Below are positions 1 through 10,016 of a stretch of DNA of 64,000 bases, one piece after another. Within the stretch, counting starts at the first letter, position 1, and each line of letters begins with the position of its first letter. Position numbers and translations under genes: made by a program. The notes under the pieces were generated by a model that made no database searches, had not been told where the DNA came from, and saw nothing but the letters and a program-made list of their open reading frames with translations. This DNA is from Rhizomys pruinosus (lineage: Eukaryota; Chordata; Mammalia; Rodentia; Spalacidae): contig VZQC01006589.1 of the NCBI GenBank assembly GCA_009823505.1, forward strand, positions 6,985,564 to 7,049,563, given 5' to 3'.

Positions 1-2030
1 TAGTAGTGAAATTAAAAAAGTGTGCTGGCTGAACATTAAAAATTAATAATTATCTGTCAGATGCATTTTTTGAAGCTTTTGATTTTGTTTTGCTATAACC
101 TAGAGGCCATCATGGGTGGGTTAATAGGATCGGAAGAACCATGTCTCTCATCATTCTTAGCTCCCAGATAAGGCAGGTCACTCTGAGCTTACTGAAGAAT
201 CTGAAGGGTTAGTGTCCACAGCATGGATCTGCCGTTCCTGAAAGGCTGTATTCTATGGCTATGCAAAGCTAAGCACTGTTTTAGATAGCACCTTCATTAT
301 ATTTTATGAATCTTGATTTGTTTAGTTCTGATTGGCTTAGTCTGTGCCTTTAACTTGGATTATAGTCTTGGTAGAAAACGTGACTTTCTAAAGTTTGACT
401 CATGGCCCTTCTGGAGAAGGATCATTCATATTTATTCAGTTGTCCCACTGAGATCCTTCTGGTTTACTGCAATGAGTAAGCTGGCTCAAGAAGCGAAGCA
501 GCAGCCACGTTGTTTTCACCACTGATGCTCCCCATAAAGCAGCAGAGAGCCACCTGCATGCTTGCTCAGGAACAGCGAGGCCCAGCTCAGTTGCCCTTGA
601 ATCCAGCAAGAAAAAGAACAATGTAAAAAAGGAACCAGGCTGCTCAAAGGCAGTAAGATGACGGCCATCAATAAGCCAGGTTTCTAAGCCCTGGACTGCA
701 AAACACAAATAAAAAACAAAAGCACTTCTAACTCTAAGAGAGTACCTTTATTTATAGGTGTAGAATTTGATTGGCTCGGGAAAATTTCAGAAGTCCTCAA
801 AACTCACCATGGTATTAAGGTGTTTTTAATTTTTTTCAATAACATGAATCACATTAGAATGTAAGAGGAGATGTGGCAGAAACTGCAATTGCTTTGCTTC
901 CATTGACTCCCTGCTACTTAAAGTGAAATTTATTGCATTTTAGACACTCAACAGTATTTACCACATAAAAAATGAACTAAGTTTTCTAGTCCTCAGTCCA
1001 TCTCTTCTAACAGTGCTATATTAGTGTTTATTTCTCAGTGCTAAGAATGGAGCACTAAGCCTGGTACAAAAGAGGCAAGTCTTCAACTTCAGAGCTCACC
1101 TTAGCCATATAGAGGGTATTCTTTTTTTACTATCCCAACTCTATTACACAAGTGACTGAATTGAAAGCAAAATATCAGTGTATAATCCAAGAACAGATAT
1201 ATTGTGGCTTGTAACATGACACCTAGCTGTGACAGTATCTGAAGCTGCGATGGTCATGGATGTTTGTGAAGGAATCTTTGTAATATACATTCTGACCCAG
1301 TGACACCACTTTCATGTGGCCTGCCAAAATACTTACTAATTTGGTTGCAATATACATGGATTCATGTAAAGATGTTTTATTGTATCTGAGCTAAAATAAG
1401 TTTAAAAGGACAACAGTGAGAAAAAGAAACAAGTAGCCATTAACAGGAGAATAATATTAAGCAGTCATTTAAATGATGTGGGTGCAATCTGCATATCCTG
1501 GGTAATGAGATTCGTCAAACAAGAACAAGTCACTAGAATCCTCGCTTTGTTGAGTTCCAAATGTAAACAAAAGAGAAATGTGTGAAGAACTAAATATTAT
1601 CCAAAGTTAGAATTGACTTCTTAGGCAATAATGAATTGAAGTATGATTCCATTCCAAATCAGAGATCCAAAAATTAAACATCATGGTCTGAAGATGGTCT
1701 GATCTGTGTCTATTGAAGTACAGAACAAAGAAACATCTAGAAAGTGTCCATTGGGGAGATCAGAGCTGGGCACAGCCACAAAGCAATAAAGTGGAACTGG
1801 AGGGAAAGTCCAGATGCCAAACAAGAAGATGTGAGATGACACTGCCATGGTCTGTGCTGGCAGTGATGGAGAACACTGAGGAGAACAGGCAGTGTCTTTA
1901 CCTGGAGAAAGTTCTTGGATATTCAGTAAATGTTGAGAGAGATAATGCACTAACTTGCTCTGGGAACAAAATACCCAGTCAAAGACCCTGAAGAAAGCCA
2001 ATGCTTTCCATTTATCATCCCTCCTTTCCT
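1..2030. other. No recognised feature
   Basis: AT-rich sequence with short, unrelated open frames on both strands. I see no repeat family, splice-bounded exon or RNA gene that I can support. The stretch around 470-680 is somewhat richer in G+C than its surroundings, but nothing in it is recognisable. Confidence 0.5.
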
Positions 2031-2052
2031 TCCCTTCCCGCCCTCTGTTCCT

Positions 2053-2118
2053 CCTTCCTTCCTTCCTTCCTTCCTTCCTTCCTTCCTTCCTTCCTTCCTT
2101 CCTTCCTTCCTTCCTTCC
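2053..2118. repeat. (TTCC)n microsatellite
   Basis: About 16 uninterrupted TTCC units. The poly-Ser/Pro/Phe and poly-Lys/Glu/Gly reading frames across it are repeat artefacts, not genes. Confidence 0.97.
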
Positions 2119-2281
2119 ATTTCCATATCTTTCACTTCCAATGTTGTTTCTCTAAATACTGAGTTAATTACTTTTAAGGGACTATGTATCCATTGATCTA
2201 AAAGAGAAAAAGAAGCTACAGGTACTTGAGTGATCGAACAATTCCAAGCACAATTCCCTATATTCAGCAACACAAACAGCA

Positions 2282-2339
2282 AGAGAGAAGGAAAGAAAGG
2301 AAAAGAACAAGAGAGAGACGGAGAGAGAGAGAGAGAATG
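2282..2339. repeat. GA-rich purine tract
   Basis: Low-complexity G/A sequence ending in a short (GA)n run. The whole tract is purine apart from a few bases. Confidence 0.8.
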
Positions 2340-2805
2340 AGCTGATCTAATGTACTACCTCACATACTTTATTTCTTCCCATAACAGAGACTTGATCATT
2401 CAAGGGCTATATAATGTTTTAAAGGAAGTACTTTCTAGGAAAATTTAGATGTTGCAGGATGATGATAAAAAACTGAAAATTGATTTAAGTTTCATAATAG
2501 TTTTTATTTGGAGAAATAAATATTATATGAGGAAACAACTTACTGAAGTTTTATAAAATCAATTTCCAAACAGAGCATAGCCTACCTAATTTTGTATAGA
2601 TCTCTGTTTCCTTAATGCTTTGATAATTGGTATAATCATCACAGTTTTGTATCTAATTGAAAGATAGATACTATATGGGTCAAATTTAAGTATCAAAATA
2701 ATAATTTTAATATTGTGTACTCTCCCATTCCAAAAATCTTTTATTTATGACAATGACCTATATCATATATTTCTCTTTGTTTTTCATAGCATATAGAGAC
2801 GTTTT

Positions 2806-3291
2806 AAAAATATGGTTAACTGTTTTACCTCTCATCCACCTGTGCCCCTTTTCTAAGCCTAGGGAACAACCTGCGGAAGAGGGGGCGTGGTAGAATGTAA
2901 GGGCTGCGATTGGGGTGAATGGTGAAACTACAGCAATGTAGTCTGGACACTCATTTGATCAACTTGATTGAACAAACAACCTGTCACCCCCCACTGGATG
3001 GTGGGGCTGTAGGTGTTTGGGCACAACAGCCTGCAGATAGGTTTTGCATGAAGGATGCTTGTACTCATGGATTATCACTTATAGCTAAAAATGAAAAAAA
3101 AAAAACTGAGAGAAAGATGCAGGACAGTTATGGCAGAATGCATGATCTGGGATGGGGTGGGGGTGGGGGGGAGGGAAAGGGAAATAAGCCTGAACTGAAT
3201 TGGAAAAAATGTATGAAATGCACAAAGCATCAATAAAAATTAAAAAAAAAATCCATTCGAATTTCTCAAGAAAAAAAAAAATATGGTTAAC
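2806..3291 (+). mobile_element. Young 5'-truncated retroposon, copy 1, with target duplication
   Basis: The insert is 2821-3276, flanked by a perfect 15-bp direct repeat (aaaaatatggttaac at 2806-2820 and 3277-3291). Its body matches 52316-52735 with a single mismatch (T at 2916, C at 52407), even in the A12 run and the G-rich tract. The 3' part (about 3110-3240) holds a G-rich purine tract and an AATAAA-type signal, and is similar to the L1 3' end at 32800-32925. A first A-tract (3242-3251) is followed by 19 non-A bases (3252-3270) and a second A-tract, as expected for a short 3' transduction. The 5' truncation, A-tail and duplication point to L1-type target-primed insertion. I see no coding capacity. 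Confidence 0.85.
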
Positions 3292-4536
3292 AATGAAGAA
3301 AAATGAGCAGATGTTTTGATATATATTAATATGGTTATTTTAGCACTTTATTTTGCTAATTTTTTCAACCTTAAAAAGTATTTGTGTTGACAAGAGGATC
3401 CTGATAATTACATGAATCTCCTTCATTCTTCATTCAATCTAATAAAGATTCATTAGATCTCCTGGAAGATAGAATTCAAGATAGAGGCATACTACTTTTG
3501 AATATTGATCCAGTCATGACTTGAGTCCGTCAACTTGAAAACAAATGTCTTTGACAATTCCTTTGCCTCTTATAACTTAGAGCAGCAGCAAGCGAGCCAA
3601 TTAAACAATAGAGAGATTTGCAGTGCATTGTGGGGAAAGCATGCAATGCGAAGACACAGGATGGGCTGTGGGAGCATGAGATGGTGTCACAGCGTGGGTG
3701 ATTTGCAAAGCTGAGTGCCAGTTCTCATTTAAGTATAAAATGCATGCTATCTGGGTCAGATAGGCCATATCTATGGAGAAGCTAATCACTTTCAACAGCC
3801 CAAAGATTTAATGGCTGAGAAAGTCTTCAATAGCTCCTCTCTCAAGAGGCAGATTCAGAGATAAAATCTTGCACCTCATGACTCTGCAAAGCACTGGAGG
3901 ACGGTGGCTGTGGGTGATGATAATGGGCCACCGCTGGGTTGTCCTCTTTAATGATAACACTCCTGTGTCTTAATGCCTCCCTAGTTATTTTTTACTACCT
4001 GCTTGGATAATATTCTAATTGCTAATGCACATTACTCCAGGGCAACAGTGATGATTTTTCCTTTCTTGCTAAGAGATGAATGAGTCATTTTGTAAATTCA
4101 TTCTAAGGGGGAAAAGGTAATATTGAAGCCTGGCGGAACATGTCCAAGCATACACAAAGCTACAGGTACTGGTGACCCTTCTGTAGGATAGTTGTGTGGC
4201 TATGGGCATACCACTCACCTTGTCTCTGGGGACCTTCATTTATATGGCTGGTGCTAAATCTTTACTCTGGAATCAGGTATGATCCTTCCTGTGGTGTTTT
4301 GTGTTGGTATTTCAGTTCTATTCATATTGTGGCTGGCTTAGACATTTCCATTTATGCAGAAACACCCCACACAGCACCCTGTCCCAACCCCCACAGCATT
4401 GTTACTAACTAGACCGTGTAACCCCACTTCTGTAAGCTCCTGAGTATCATAAACTCATAAGTTCTGGTGATAGTCACCCCATTCCAAATGAAACTCTCTT
4501 TTTCCTTCATCTTTTCTCCATATCCTTAGGGAAACA
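3292..4536. other. No recognised feature
   Basis: Unique-looking sequence. The short frames at 3601-3795 and 4194-4412 have no recognisable domain and no splice context that I can support. Confidence 0.5.
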
Positions 4537-4628
4537 AGATTTGATAACTAGAATAGTATAATAACCCAACATACATTAAACTAGATTTGATAACTAGAAT
4601 AGTATAGTAACCCAACATACATTAAATT
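4537..4628. repeat. 46-bp tandem duplication
   Basis: Two adjacent 46-bp units (4537-4582 and 4583-4628) differ at one internal base and at the ends. It looks like a recent local duplication by slippage or unequal exchange. Confidence 0.9.
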
Positions 4629-4684
4629 GATTTTGAAACACAAGGTCAGGCTACTGCCTACTGCCCTTTAAACATAACCATCAA

Positions 4685-4903
4685 GGCTGGAGAGATGGCT
4701 AAGAAGTTAAGATCACAGACTGATGAATTTGAAGAAGACCTGAGTTTGATTCCCAGCACCCATATGTTTGCTAACAGTCATTGTTAACTCCAGTACAGGG
4801 GAATTGAAGCCCCCTTCTGATCTTGGTGGCATAGTACCACACAGGTGCACTCACATACATGTGGAAGATACACTCATACACATAAAATAATAAAATTAAT
4901 GAT
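4685..4903 (+). mobile_element. B2 SINE, diverged, plus strand
   Basis: It begins with the tRNA-derived B2 head (ggctggagagatggct), followed by a gap-riddled B-box region, a 'cccagcacccatat' segment and a tail of repeated aataaaat. It lacks the 17-bp internal duplication seen in the youngest B2 copies here, so it belongs to an older subset. Confidence 0.85.
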
Positions 4904-4967
4904 CAATTGAAAACTTCAGTGCAAATGGGGATCAGTGGGGGTGAATAGACTGGTGCAATTTGAAGTC

Positions 4968-5012
4968 CATAGATGAGTGAATGTAAGTTCATTTGTTAGA
5001 CATGTTCCAAAG
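4968..5012. repeat. Detached minisatellite unit
   Basis: One copy of the 49-bp unit that is tandemly repeated at 5223-5490. It is separated from the array by the inverted arm at 5019-5184 and is the likely pre-rearrangement neighbour of the array. Confidence 0.8.
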
Positions 5013-5018
5013 CCTATA

Positions 5019-5184
5019 CTCTCACAGCAGCAGGTGACTTGTGGCAGCCTGCTCTGTGCTTTCCCCTCCACCTTCGGATCAGACATCTGGGATTCAGTCT
5101 CCATTGGTCTCCCTGTAGCTGGTGTACCTCGAGCACTGATCTCAGGTCCAAGAGGACTTCTAGTTTATAAAGAGAATTGCTTGA
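5019..5184. repeat. Left arm of a 166-bp inverted repeat
   Basis: The reverse complement of this segment is present at 6456-6621 with about five mismatches over 166 bp. Both arms therefore encode the same accidental peptide (METESQMSD...), which explains duplicate short frames on opposite strands. The arm ends exactly where the palindrome at 5185 begins. Confidence 0.93.
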
Positions 5185-5248
5185 CTATGGAATTTGGAAC
5201 ATGTCTAACAAATGAATTCATTTGTTAGACATGTTCCAAATTCCATAG
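5185..5248. repeat. Perfect 64-bp palindrome
   Basis: Left arm 5185-5216 and right arm 5217-5248 are exact reverse complements with no spacer, centred on GAATTC. The right arm is a unit of the adjacent 49-bp minisatellite and the left arm is that unit inverted. It could extrude as a cruciform. Confidence 0.97.
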
Positions 5249-5490
5249 ACCAGTGAATGTAAATTCATTTGTTAGACATATTCCAAAGCTTCCATAGATG
5301 AGTGAATGTAAGTTCAATTGTTAGACATATTCCAAAGCTTCCATAGATGAGTGAATGTAAGTTCAATTGTTAGACATATTCCAAAGCTTCCATAGATGAG
5401 TGACTGTAAGTTCATTTGTTAGACATATTCCAAAGCTTCCATAGATGAGTGACTGTAAGTTCATTTGTTAGACATATTCCAAAGCTCTTC
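5223..5490. repeat. 49-bp minisatellite array
   Basis: The motif ttagacat recurs at 5225, 5272, 5321, 5370, 5419 and 5468. Spacing is 47 bp for the first step and 49 bp for the rest. Units differ by a few substitutions (for example gaatg or gactg, caattg or catttg). There are no unique spacers, so this is not a CRISPR-like array. Confidence 0.95.
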
Positions 5491-5795
5491 CCTTGATACA
5501 AAGTAGGACGAGATGCACATGGAAAGAGGCTGGCACTGGACTCAGAGAACATGTCTGCACAGGTGCTCAGGAATTATGACACAGGAAAATTTATGGTCCA
5601 CTTTGGTGCAGTTTGGAGGTCTTGCTTCTTGTGAAAGGGCTGAATATGTCTCCTCCTACTGCTCAGGTGAACACCACCACAAAGGCTGACTCCAGCCAAG
5701 ACTGTGCCCAGCATGTGCCCTTAAAGTTAGAGGAAATGCGGTTCTCTGGACCTACTGATCCTCAGTGTGTTTCCTGCAGTCTTTTAAAGACCGGG
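5491..5795. other. No recognised feature
   Basis: Unique-looking sequence between the minisatellite and a degenerate SINE. I see no exon or RNA gene that I can support. Confidence 0.45.
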
Positions 5796-5799
5796 TAGT

Positions 5800-5970
5800 T
5801 CTACTTCTTTGAAGCAAATTTGCCTATATCCCTGGCTGGCCTCCAACTTATTATTATGTAGCAGAGGATGACCTAGAACTCCTGATCCTTCCACCACCAC
5901 CTGCTAAGTACAAGGTGTATGCCACATGTATGCCACAGGATAGGTACTCAATTATGCACTGCACCAGCCA
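5800..5970 (-). mobile_element. B1/B4-class SINE, degenerate, minus strand
   Basis: Read on the minus strand it holds the 7SL-derived pattern of B1-type elements. On the plus strand this appears as 'ctggctggcctccaact', 'gaactcctgatccttc' and 'accaccacctgc'. It is heavily diverged with poor ends, so the subfamily is uncertain. Confidence 0.6.
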
Positions 5971-6455
5971 AACCTAACACACATGCCTTTGCTGAAGTGT
6001 GACTTCAGGTGCTCGTCTGCAACCCGGAGAGACCAAGTCTAGGAAGTCTGCCCTGAAAACTGCTTGCTTATTTCTCCTCAGGAAGTCTCCATGGCTGGTA
6101 ACCAGCTGTGAGACCAGGTTCTCCCCTTCTTTGCTACCCTGAGTGTCGAATTCCTCTTGAACCCGGTTCCTAGGCTCATGTTAGTAGCCATTCAAGCCAT
6201 TTTCTGGGAAACATACATGTGTCCACTTTTCCCACTTAGGCATAGCTTTTCCTTTCCCTTCCTCTTGCCTGTTTTAATGGCTAACAAATAAGTATCTTGC
6301 ATCATATGCTTCTTCCTGCCAGTGGCAAATGGGGTCACATTATTGCACTTCATGTTCAATATGAGAAGGAAGAATACTCTTGTAGAAAAGTGAGATCTTG
6401 CCCCCAGGCCCTTGTACATCTACCCTGCCATGTATTGGCAAAACGTTTGGCATTA

Positions 6456-6621
6456 TCAGGCAATTCTCTTTATAAGCTAGAAGTCCTCTTGGACCTGAGA
6501 TCAGTGCTCGAGGTACACCAGCTACAGGGAGACCAATGGAGACTGAATCACAGATGTCTGATCAGAAGGAGGAGGGGAAAGCACAGAGCAGGCTGCCACA
6601 AGTCACCTGCTGCTGTGAGAG
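6456..6621. repeat. Right arm of the 166-bp inverted repeat
   Basis: Reverse-complement copy of 5019-5184. This copy sits in ordinary sequence rather than inside a minisatellite, so it is the better candidate for the donor. Confidence 0.93.
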
Positions 6622-6864
6622 TGAGGCCAGACTGAGCTGCGCCAACACGATGACAGATGTCAGCACAGGGTTGAGACGGCAGCTCATTATGCTGTTTCTG
6701 CATGCTGCTCGGGGTTGGGGGATACAGCTATTCTGCATGGGTTTATTGATTGACTAATTGCAACACAACTCCAATTCCTTTCATTTAGCCTGCTCATTTC
6801 ATCCCAAGGGCAATGCAGTGGTGACACGAGAAATGCAATGAAGAACAAGGAGGCCTTCATGCGA

Positions 6865-7040
6865 ACAGAAAAAGCCTGAGGTCTAAGCCCGTCATTCCAG
6901 CACTCAGAGTCTGAAGCCGTCGGGGCAGCCTGAGCTACAGTGAGGGGCCAGCCTGAGCTACACAGTAAGGGGCCAGCCTGAACTACACAGTGAGGGGCCA
7001 GCCTGAACTACACAGTGAGGCAGTGTCTTGGAAAAGCAAG
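6865..7040 (+). mobile_element. B1-like SINE with internal 25-bp tandem expansion
   Basis: It opens with a degraded B1 core (cattccagcactcagagtc). The 'cagcctgagctacacagtga' segment of the right half is then tandemly repeated at 6922-7018: one 22-bp unit and three 25-bp units, the last two identical. The tail (cagtgtcttgga) resembles the B1 end 'ctgtctc'. The element is otherwise old, so the repeat arose after insertion. Confidence 0.75.
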
Positions 7041-7345
7041 CCCAGCTTCTGTTAAAACAGTCAAAGCTTTTCCTTTCTGCAAGAACGCCAAGCATTTCTC
7101 AGGTGAAAATGTAACTTCCACTGAGCGGATTCTAAAAATATTCTGTCATTTTTATCCAAACCTGGGTTTCACCTCAATCACATTGTTTCAGTTACTAAAT
7201 ACTTATGTCGCACATATACTTAGAATCTTTACACTTTATGTATTTATTTTCTGTTGTTAGTTTTTGGAGTGCTTGGAAATGAATCCAGTCCCTTTTTCAT
7301 GCTAGGCAAAAGCTCAACCATTAAGTCCTTGGTTTGTACAGATTT

Positions 7346-7446
7346 TCTCCTCCCTCTTCCTCCTCCTCCTCCTCCTCCTCCTCCTCCTCCTCCTCCTCCT
7401 CCTCCTCTTCTTCTTCTTCTTCTTCTTCTTCTTCTCCCTCTTCTTC
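7346..7446. repeat. (TCC)n-(TTC)n compound microsatellite
   Basis: A long pyrimidine-only run, TCC units (about 7357-7406) followed by TTC units (about 7407-7434). Long Pro/Leu and Arg/Gly frames across it are artefacts. Confidence 0.96.
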
Positions 7447-7704
7447 TATCAACTTGCAAAGTAGCAGGTTCTTCTATGGCATTTTCAAACACTCTTAGCT
7501 GGGGATAAGTCTCCCCAGCCCACTCCTCTCCTCTATCTCTCCCGCCTCCATCCCGCTTAAAACTTTCTGCATCCACGCATTCCCCTCTTCCCCTCACATT
7601 TCACCTTCTCCATTAAAACCTGTTTCTTCCCCTCTCATGAGTTCCTTGTGAGTTTTTTGGACACTACACAAATTTGCACATAAATGTACATATATAAAAT
7701 TAAA

Positions 7705-7860
7705 AGGCCAGGTGTTGAGATGCATGCCTTTACTCCCAGTACTCAGTATTGGAGGCAGACTGATTTCTGTGAGATTGAGGACACTGTGGTCTACATAGCA
7801 AGTTCCAAGCCATGTGGGGCTGCAGAGAGACCCTGTTATGAATAAAACAACAAAACTAAA
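7705..7860 (+). mobile_element. B1 SINE, plus strand
   Basis: It matches the B1 order ggccaggtgttga / gcatgcctttactcccagtac / ggaggcaga / gtggtctacatagcaagtt / gagagaccctgt, followed by an A-rich tail. It is moderately diverged. Confidence 0.85.
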
Positions 7861-7889
7861 AGCTAAGATCCCCTGAATAGTACACCTGT

Positions 7890-8261
7890 ATCAAATGTCT
7901 GCCGCCACAGGCTCAGGGATCACTGCAGAAGGAGCAGGAGTGTAAAAGCCCAAGGGGATGTGGATGATAACAAGGAGTCTGAGTGTTCCGGACAGGTGGT
8001 CAGTTATTCCTATGAACAGTGGTAACAACATGGGCAAGTTCCACATAAGCTCAAGCAGAAAAAATCCCATCAAGTCACTAAGAAGGGAATAAGAAACCAG
8101 AACACTGTCTGACGAAACATAGGTAACAGATGGCTGCGGGAAGGGGAGTCGGTATCACTTAAAGCTGTGACCTTCGGTAGGCTGAGCAGCTCCAGTGGAT
8201 GAACCCACACCACAGGGCATTTTGGTGACATAAACCTGACTCCATAGACCTTTACATATGT

Positions 8262-8298
<37 letters not shown>

Positions 8299-8395
8299 CA
8301 CGGGTATATGAAAAATTTGAGTAGGGTGCAGTAAGAGGGAATGAAGATGGGGATCAGACTACAATAAAATGCAAAATTTAAAGAAAATTATTTTT
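7890..8395 (+). mobile_element. Old L1 3' UTR fragment, plus strand, with (CA)n
   Basis: It resembles the Lx-type rodent L1 3' UTR: 'gctcagggatcactgcagaag', an 'acagatggctgcggg' block, 'ctccagtggatgaacccaca', a purine-rich stretch, then an A-rich end. A (CA)n run lies at about 8264-8296. There is no coding sequence. The assignment rests on recalled similarity. Confidence 0.65.
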
Positions 8396-8454
8396 AAAAA
8401 TCCAAAATCTATATTAGAGAGACAATGTGGTATTTGTCCACCTGTGCCCATGTT

Positions 8455-8535
8455 GTTCAATTAATGCGATATTTCCCAGTTCCATCCTCTTCATGAATTT
8501 TCATAATTTTATTCCTTTTTTCTTATTCTTTGAAG
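8455..8535 (-). mobile_element. L1 ORF2 C-terminal scrap, minus strand
   Basis: A short match to the region near the end of L1 ORF2, the plus-strand phrase 'cagttccatcc' followed by 'atgaattttcat'. It is too short and decayed to place in a subfamily. Confidence 0.5.
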
Positions 8536-8559
8536 AATTCATGAATCATATGACCTATC

Positions 8560-9715
8560 CTGGTTGTACCTAGGACCGGCTCCTCTGCCCAGCCTTCCAC
8601 TGCTCACACACAATCCTCCCAATCTCGAGTCCTCTTTTTCTGTAATGAATCACTAATTCCAATCAGGGCTGCCTAAGCCTGTGTGGATGTGGACCCATGG
8701 ACAGGACAACCTACCAGCAGCCATCCTGCCAAAAGAAAAGAGACTTTACTTCCCTCCACAGCCATAGCTGCCCACCAACAGTTTCTGGGCTAGGGATGTG
8801 GCATCTGGATGCTCTACCCCTTCTGTGTGGAACCACGGTTGCTGTGAGTTCCTACGTGGACCAGCCATGTCATGTCCTGAGGTCTACATTTCATAGCACT
8901 CCTCAACTTCTGCCTCTCCCATTCTTTCTGGCCTCTCCTTCAGTTTCCTGAGCCTTGTGCAAGGGGTTGGGGGTAGGGGGATGACATAGATATTCCATCC
9001 CTGGCTGAGCACTCACAGTCACTTAGTGCCAGCACTTTGAACAGTGATGAACCTCTGCATTAACTCACACCAACCACTATAACAATTTTGACTAGCCAAG
9101 GTTGAGAAGAGCACAAATCTGTGAATATGAATGTAACTATTGGGAAAGTACCTTGACAAAACAGCATAAATATCTTTTCTACCAGGGCCTATGACTTCCC
9201 TAGCCATGAATTTTGACCATATTTACAAGAAGAGACAGGAATTCCCTGAATGGCTGGCCACTCCCCTACTCAGCCTTGTCACTATTGCACCATGGATGCA
9301 TCCTGCCCTGCAGCTCTGTACTGCATCAGCAGTGCCCAGCACTGGGTAAGAACATTGATATTTTCTCCCCCAGTACACTACACAGCACCTTCTATCACTG
9401 GGAAAGCCACCCCACAGGGAGAGCTTCATGGTCACTTCAGGATTGATTTCTCTATGCCGTGCACCTGAAGTGTATGGTGTCCTCCACAACGGGGTCTTAC
9501 CATCTATTTAAGTGACCAAGAGCAATGATGACACCTTATATTTTAGGAGTGTCTGAGGCCCCAACTCATCAATAAATACTAAGGAGGTAATCCATGCTAA
9601 GCACTGAGATTTTCATTGAATAACCCATGAATTCCGGGAGAGGCATCCTTCACCCATGCAGGATACCTGTTTTCAAAATCTTTGTTTTTTAAAATTATAT
9701 TTTAATTAAGATCTA
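8560..9715 (-). mobile_element. Old L1 3' UTR, minus strand, about 1.1 kb
   Basis: A long non-coding stretch resembling the reverse complement of the Lx-type L1 3' UTR. Landmarks on the plus strand include 'ctccttcagtttcctgagcc', 'cctatgacttccctagccat', 'cactattgcaccatggatgc' and 'tggtgtcctccacaacgggg'. The several 60-90-codon frames here have no domain and are UTR noise. A similar block lies at 39431-40690. Confidence 0.65.
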
Positions 9716-9731
9716 GTGCTGTTTCACAAGG

Positions 9732-10016
9732 CTTCTTCATACATTCTTTTTTTATTTTTTCTTATTAATTTTATTTATTTCTGTATGTGTATGAATGTAC
9801 TGCCTGCATGCAAGTCTGTGCACCCGTGTCGTGCAACGCCGCGGAGGTCAGAAGAGGGTCTCGGATTCCCCTGGAGCTGGAGTTCTCCTGGAATTGGAGT
9901 TTCAGACGGTTCTCGGCCGCCATGTGGGTGCTGGGGATCGAACCTGGGTCCTCTGTAAGAGCGGTCGGCACTCTTAACCGCTAGGCCATCTCTCCAGCTC
10001 TTCTTCATACATTCTT
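9732..10016 (-). mobile_element. Young B2 SINE, minus strand, with 17-bp target duplication
   Basis: B2 insert at 9749-9999 flanked by a perfect 17-bp direct repeat (9732-9748 and 10000-10016). The tail (T-rich on the plus strand) is at the left and the tRNA-derived head ends at 9999. It carries the 17-bp internal duplication of the young B2 subset and an intact-looking head with recognisable B box (ggttcgat-like). The element is inserted next to or within old L1 sequence. Confidence 0.95.

Noticed and set aside
2919..3236. A 105-codon frame repeated almost exactly at 52401-52727, suggesting a conserved small protein
   Set aside because: The DNA of the two retroposon copies is nearly identical throughout, including non-coding parts, so the shared peptide is a by-product. 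No domain, and poly-Lys and Gly tracts come from the A-run and the G-rich tract.
5223..5490. CRISPR-like array (also considered at 24125 and 62632)
   Set aside because: Units abut with no unique spacers, there are no cas-type genes, and the DNA is mammalian. These are minisatellites.
4916..6757. Two frames starting METESQMSD on opposite strands, suggesting a gene family
   Set aside because: They lie in the arms of the 166-bp inverted repeat; the peptide is the same only because the DNA is duplicated.
7244..7597. Arg/Gly-rich 117-codon frame and its Pro/Leu-rich partner
   Set aside because: Both are translations of the TCC/TTC microsatellite.
8697..9489. Cluster of short overlapping frames on both strands
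   Set aside because: The stretch resembles an old L1 3' UTR, so these are chance frames.
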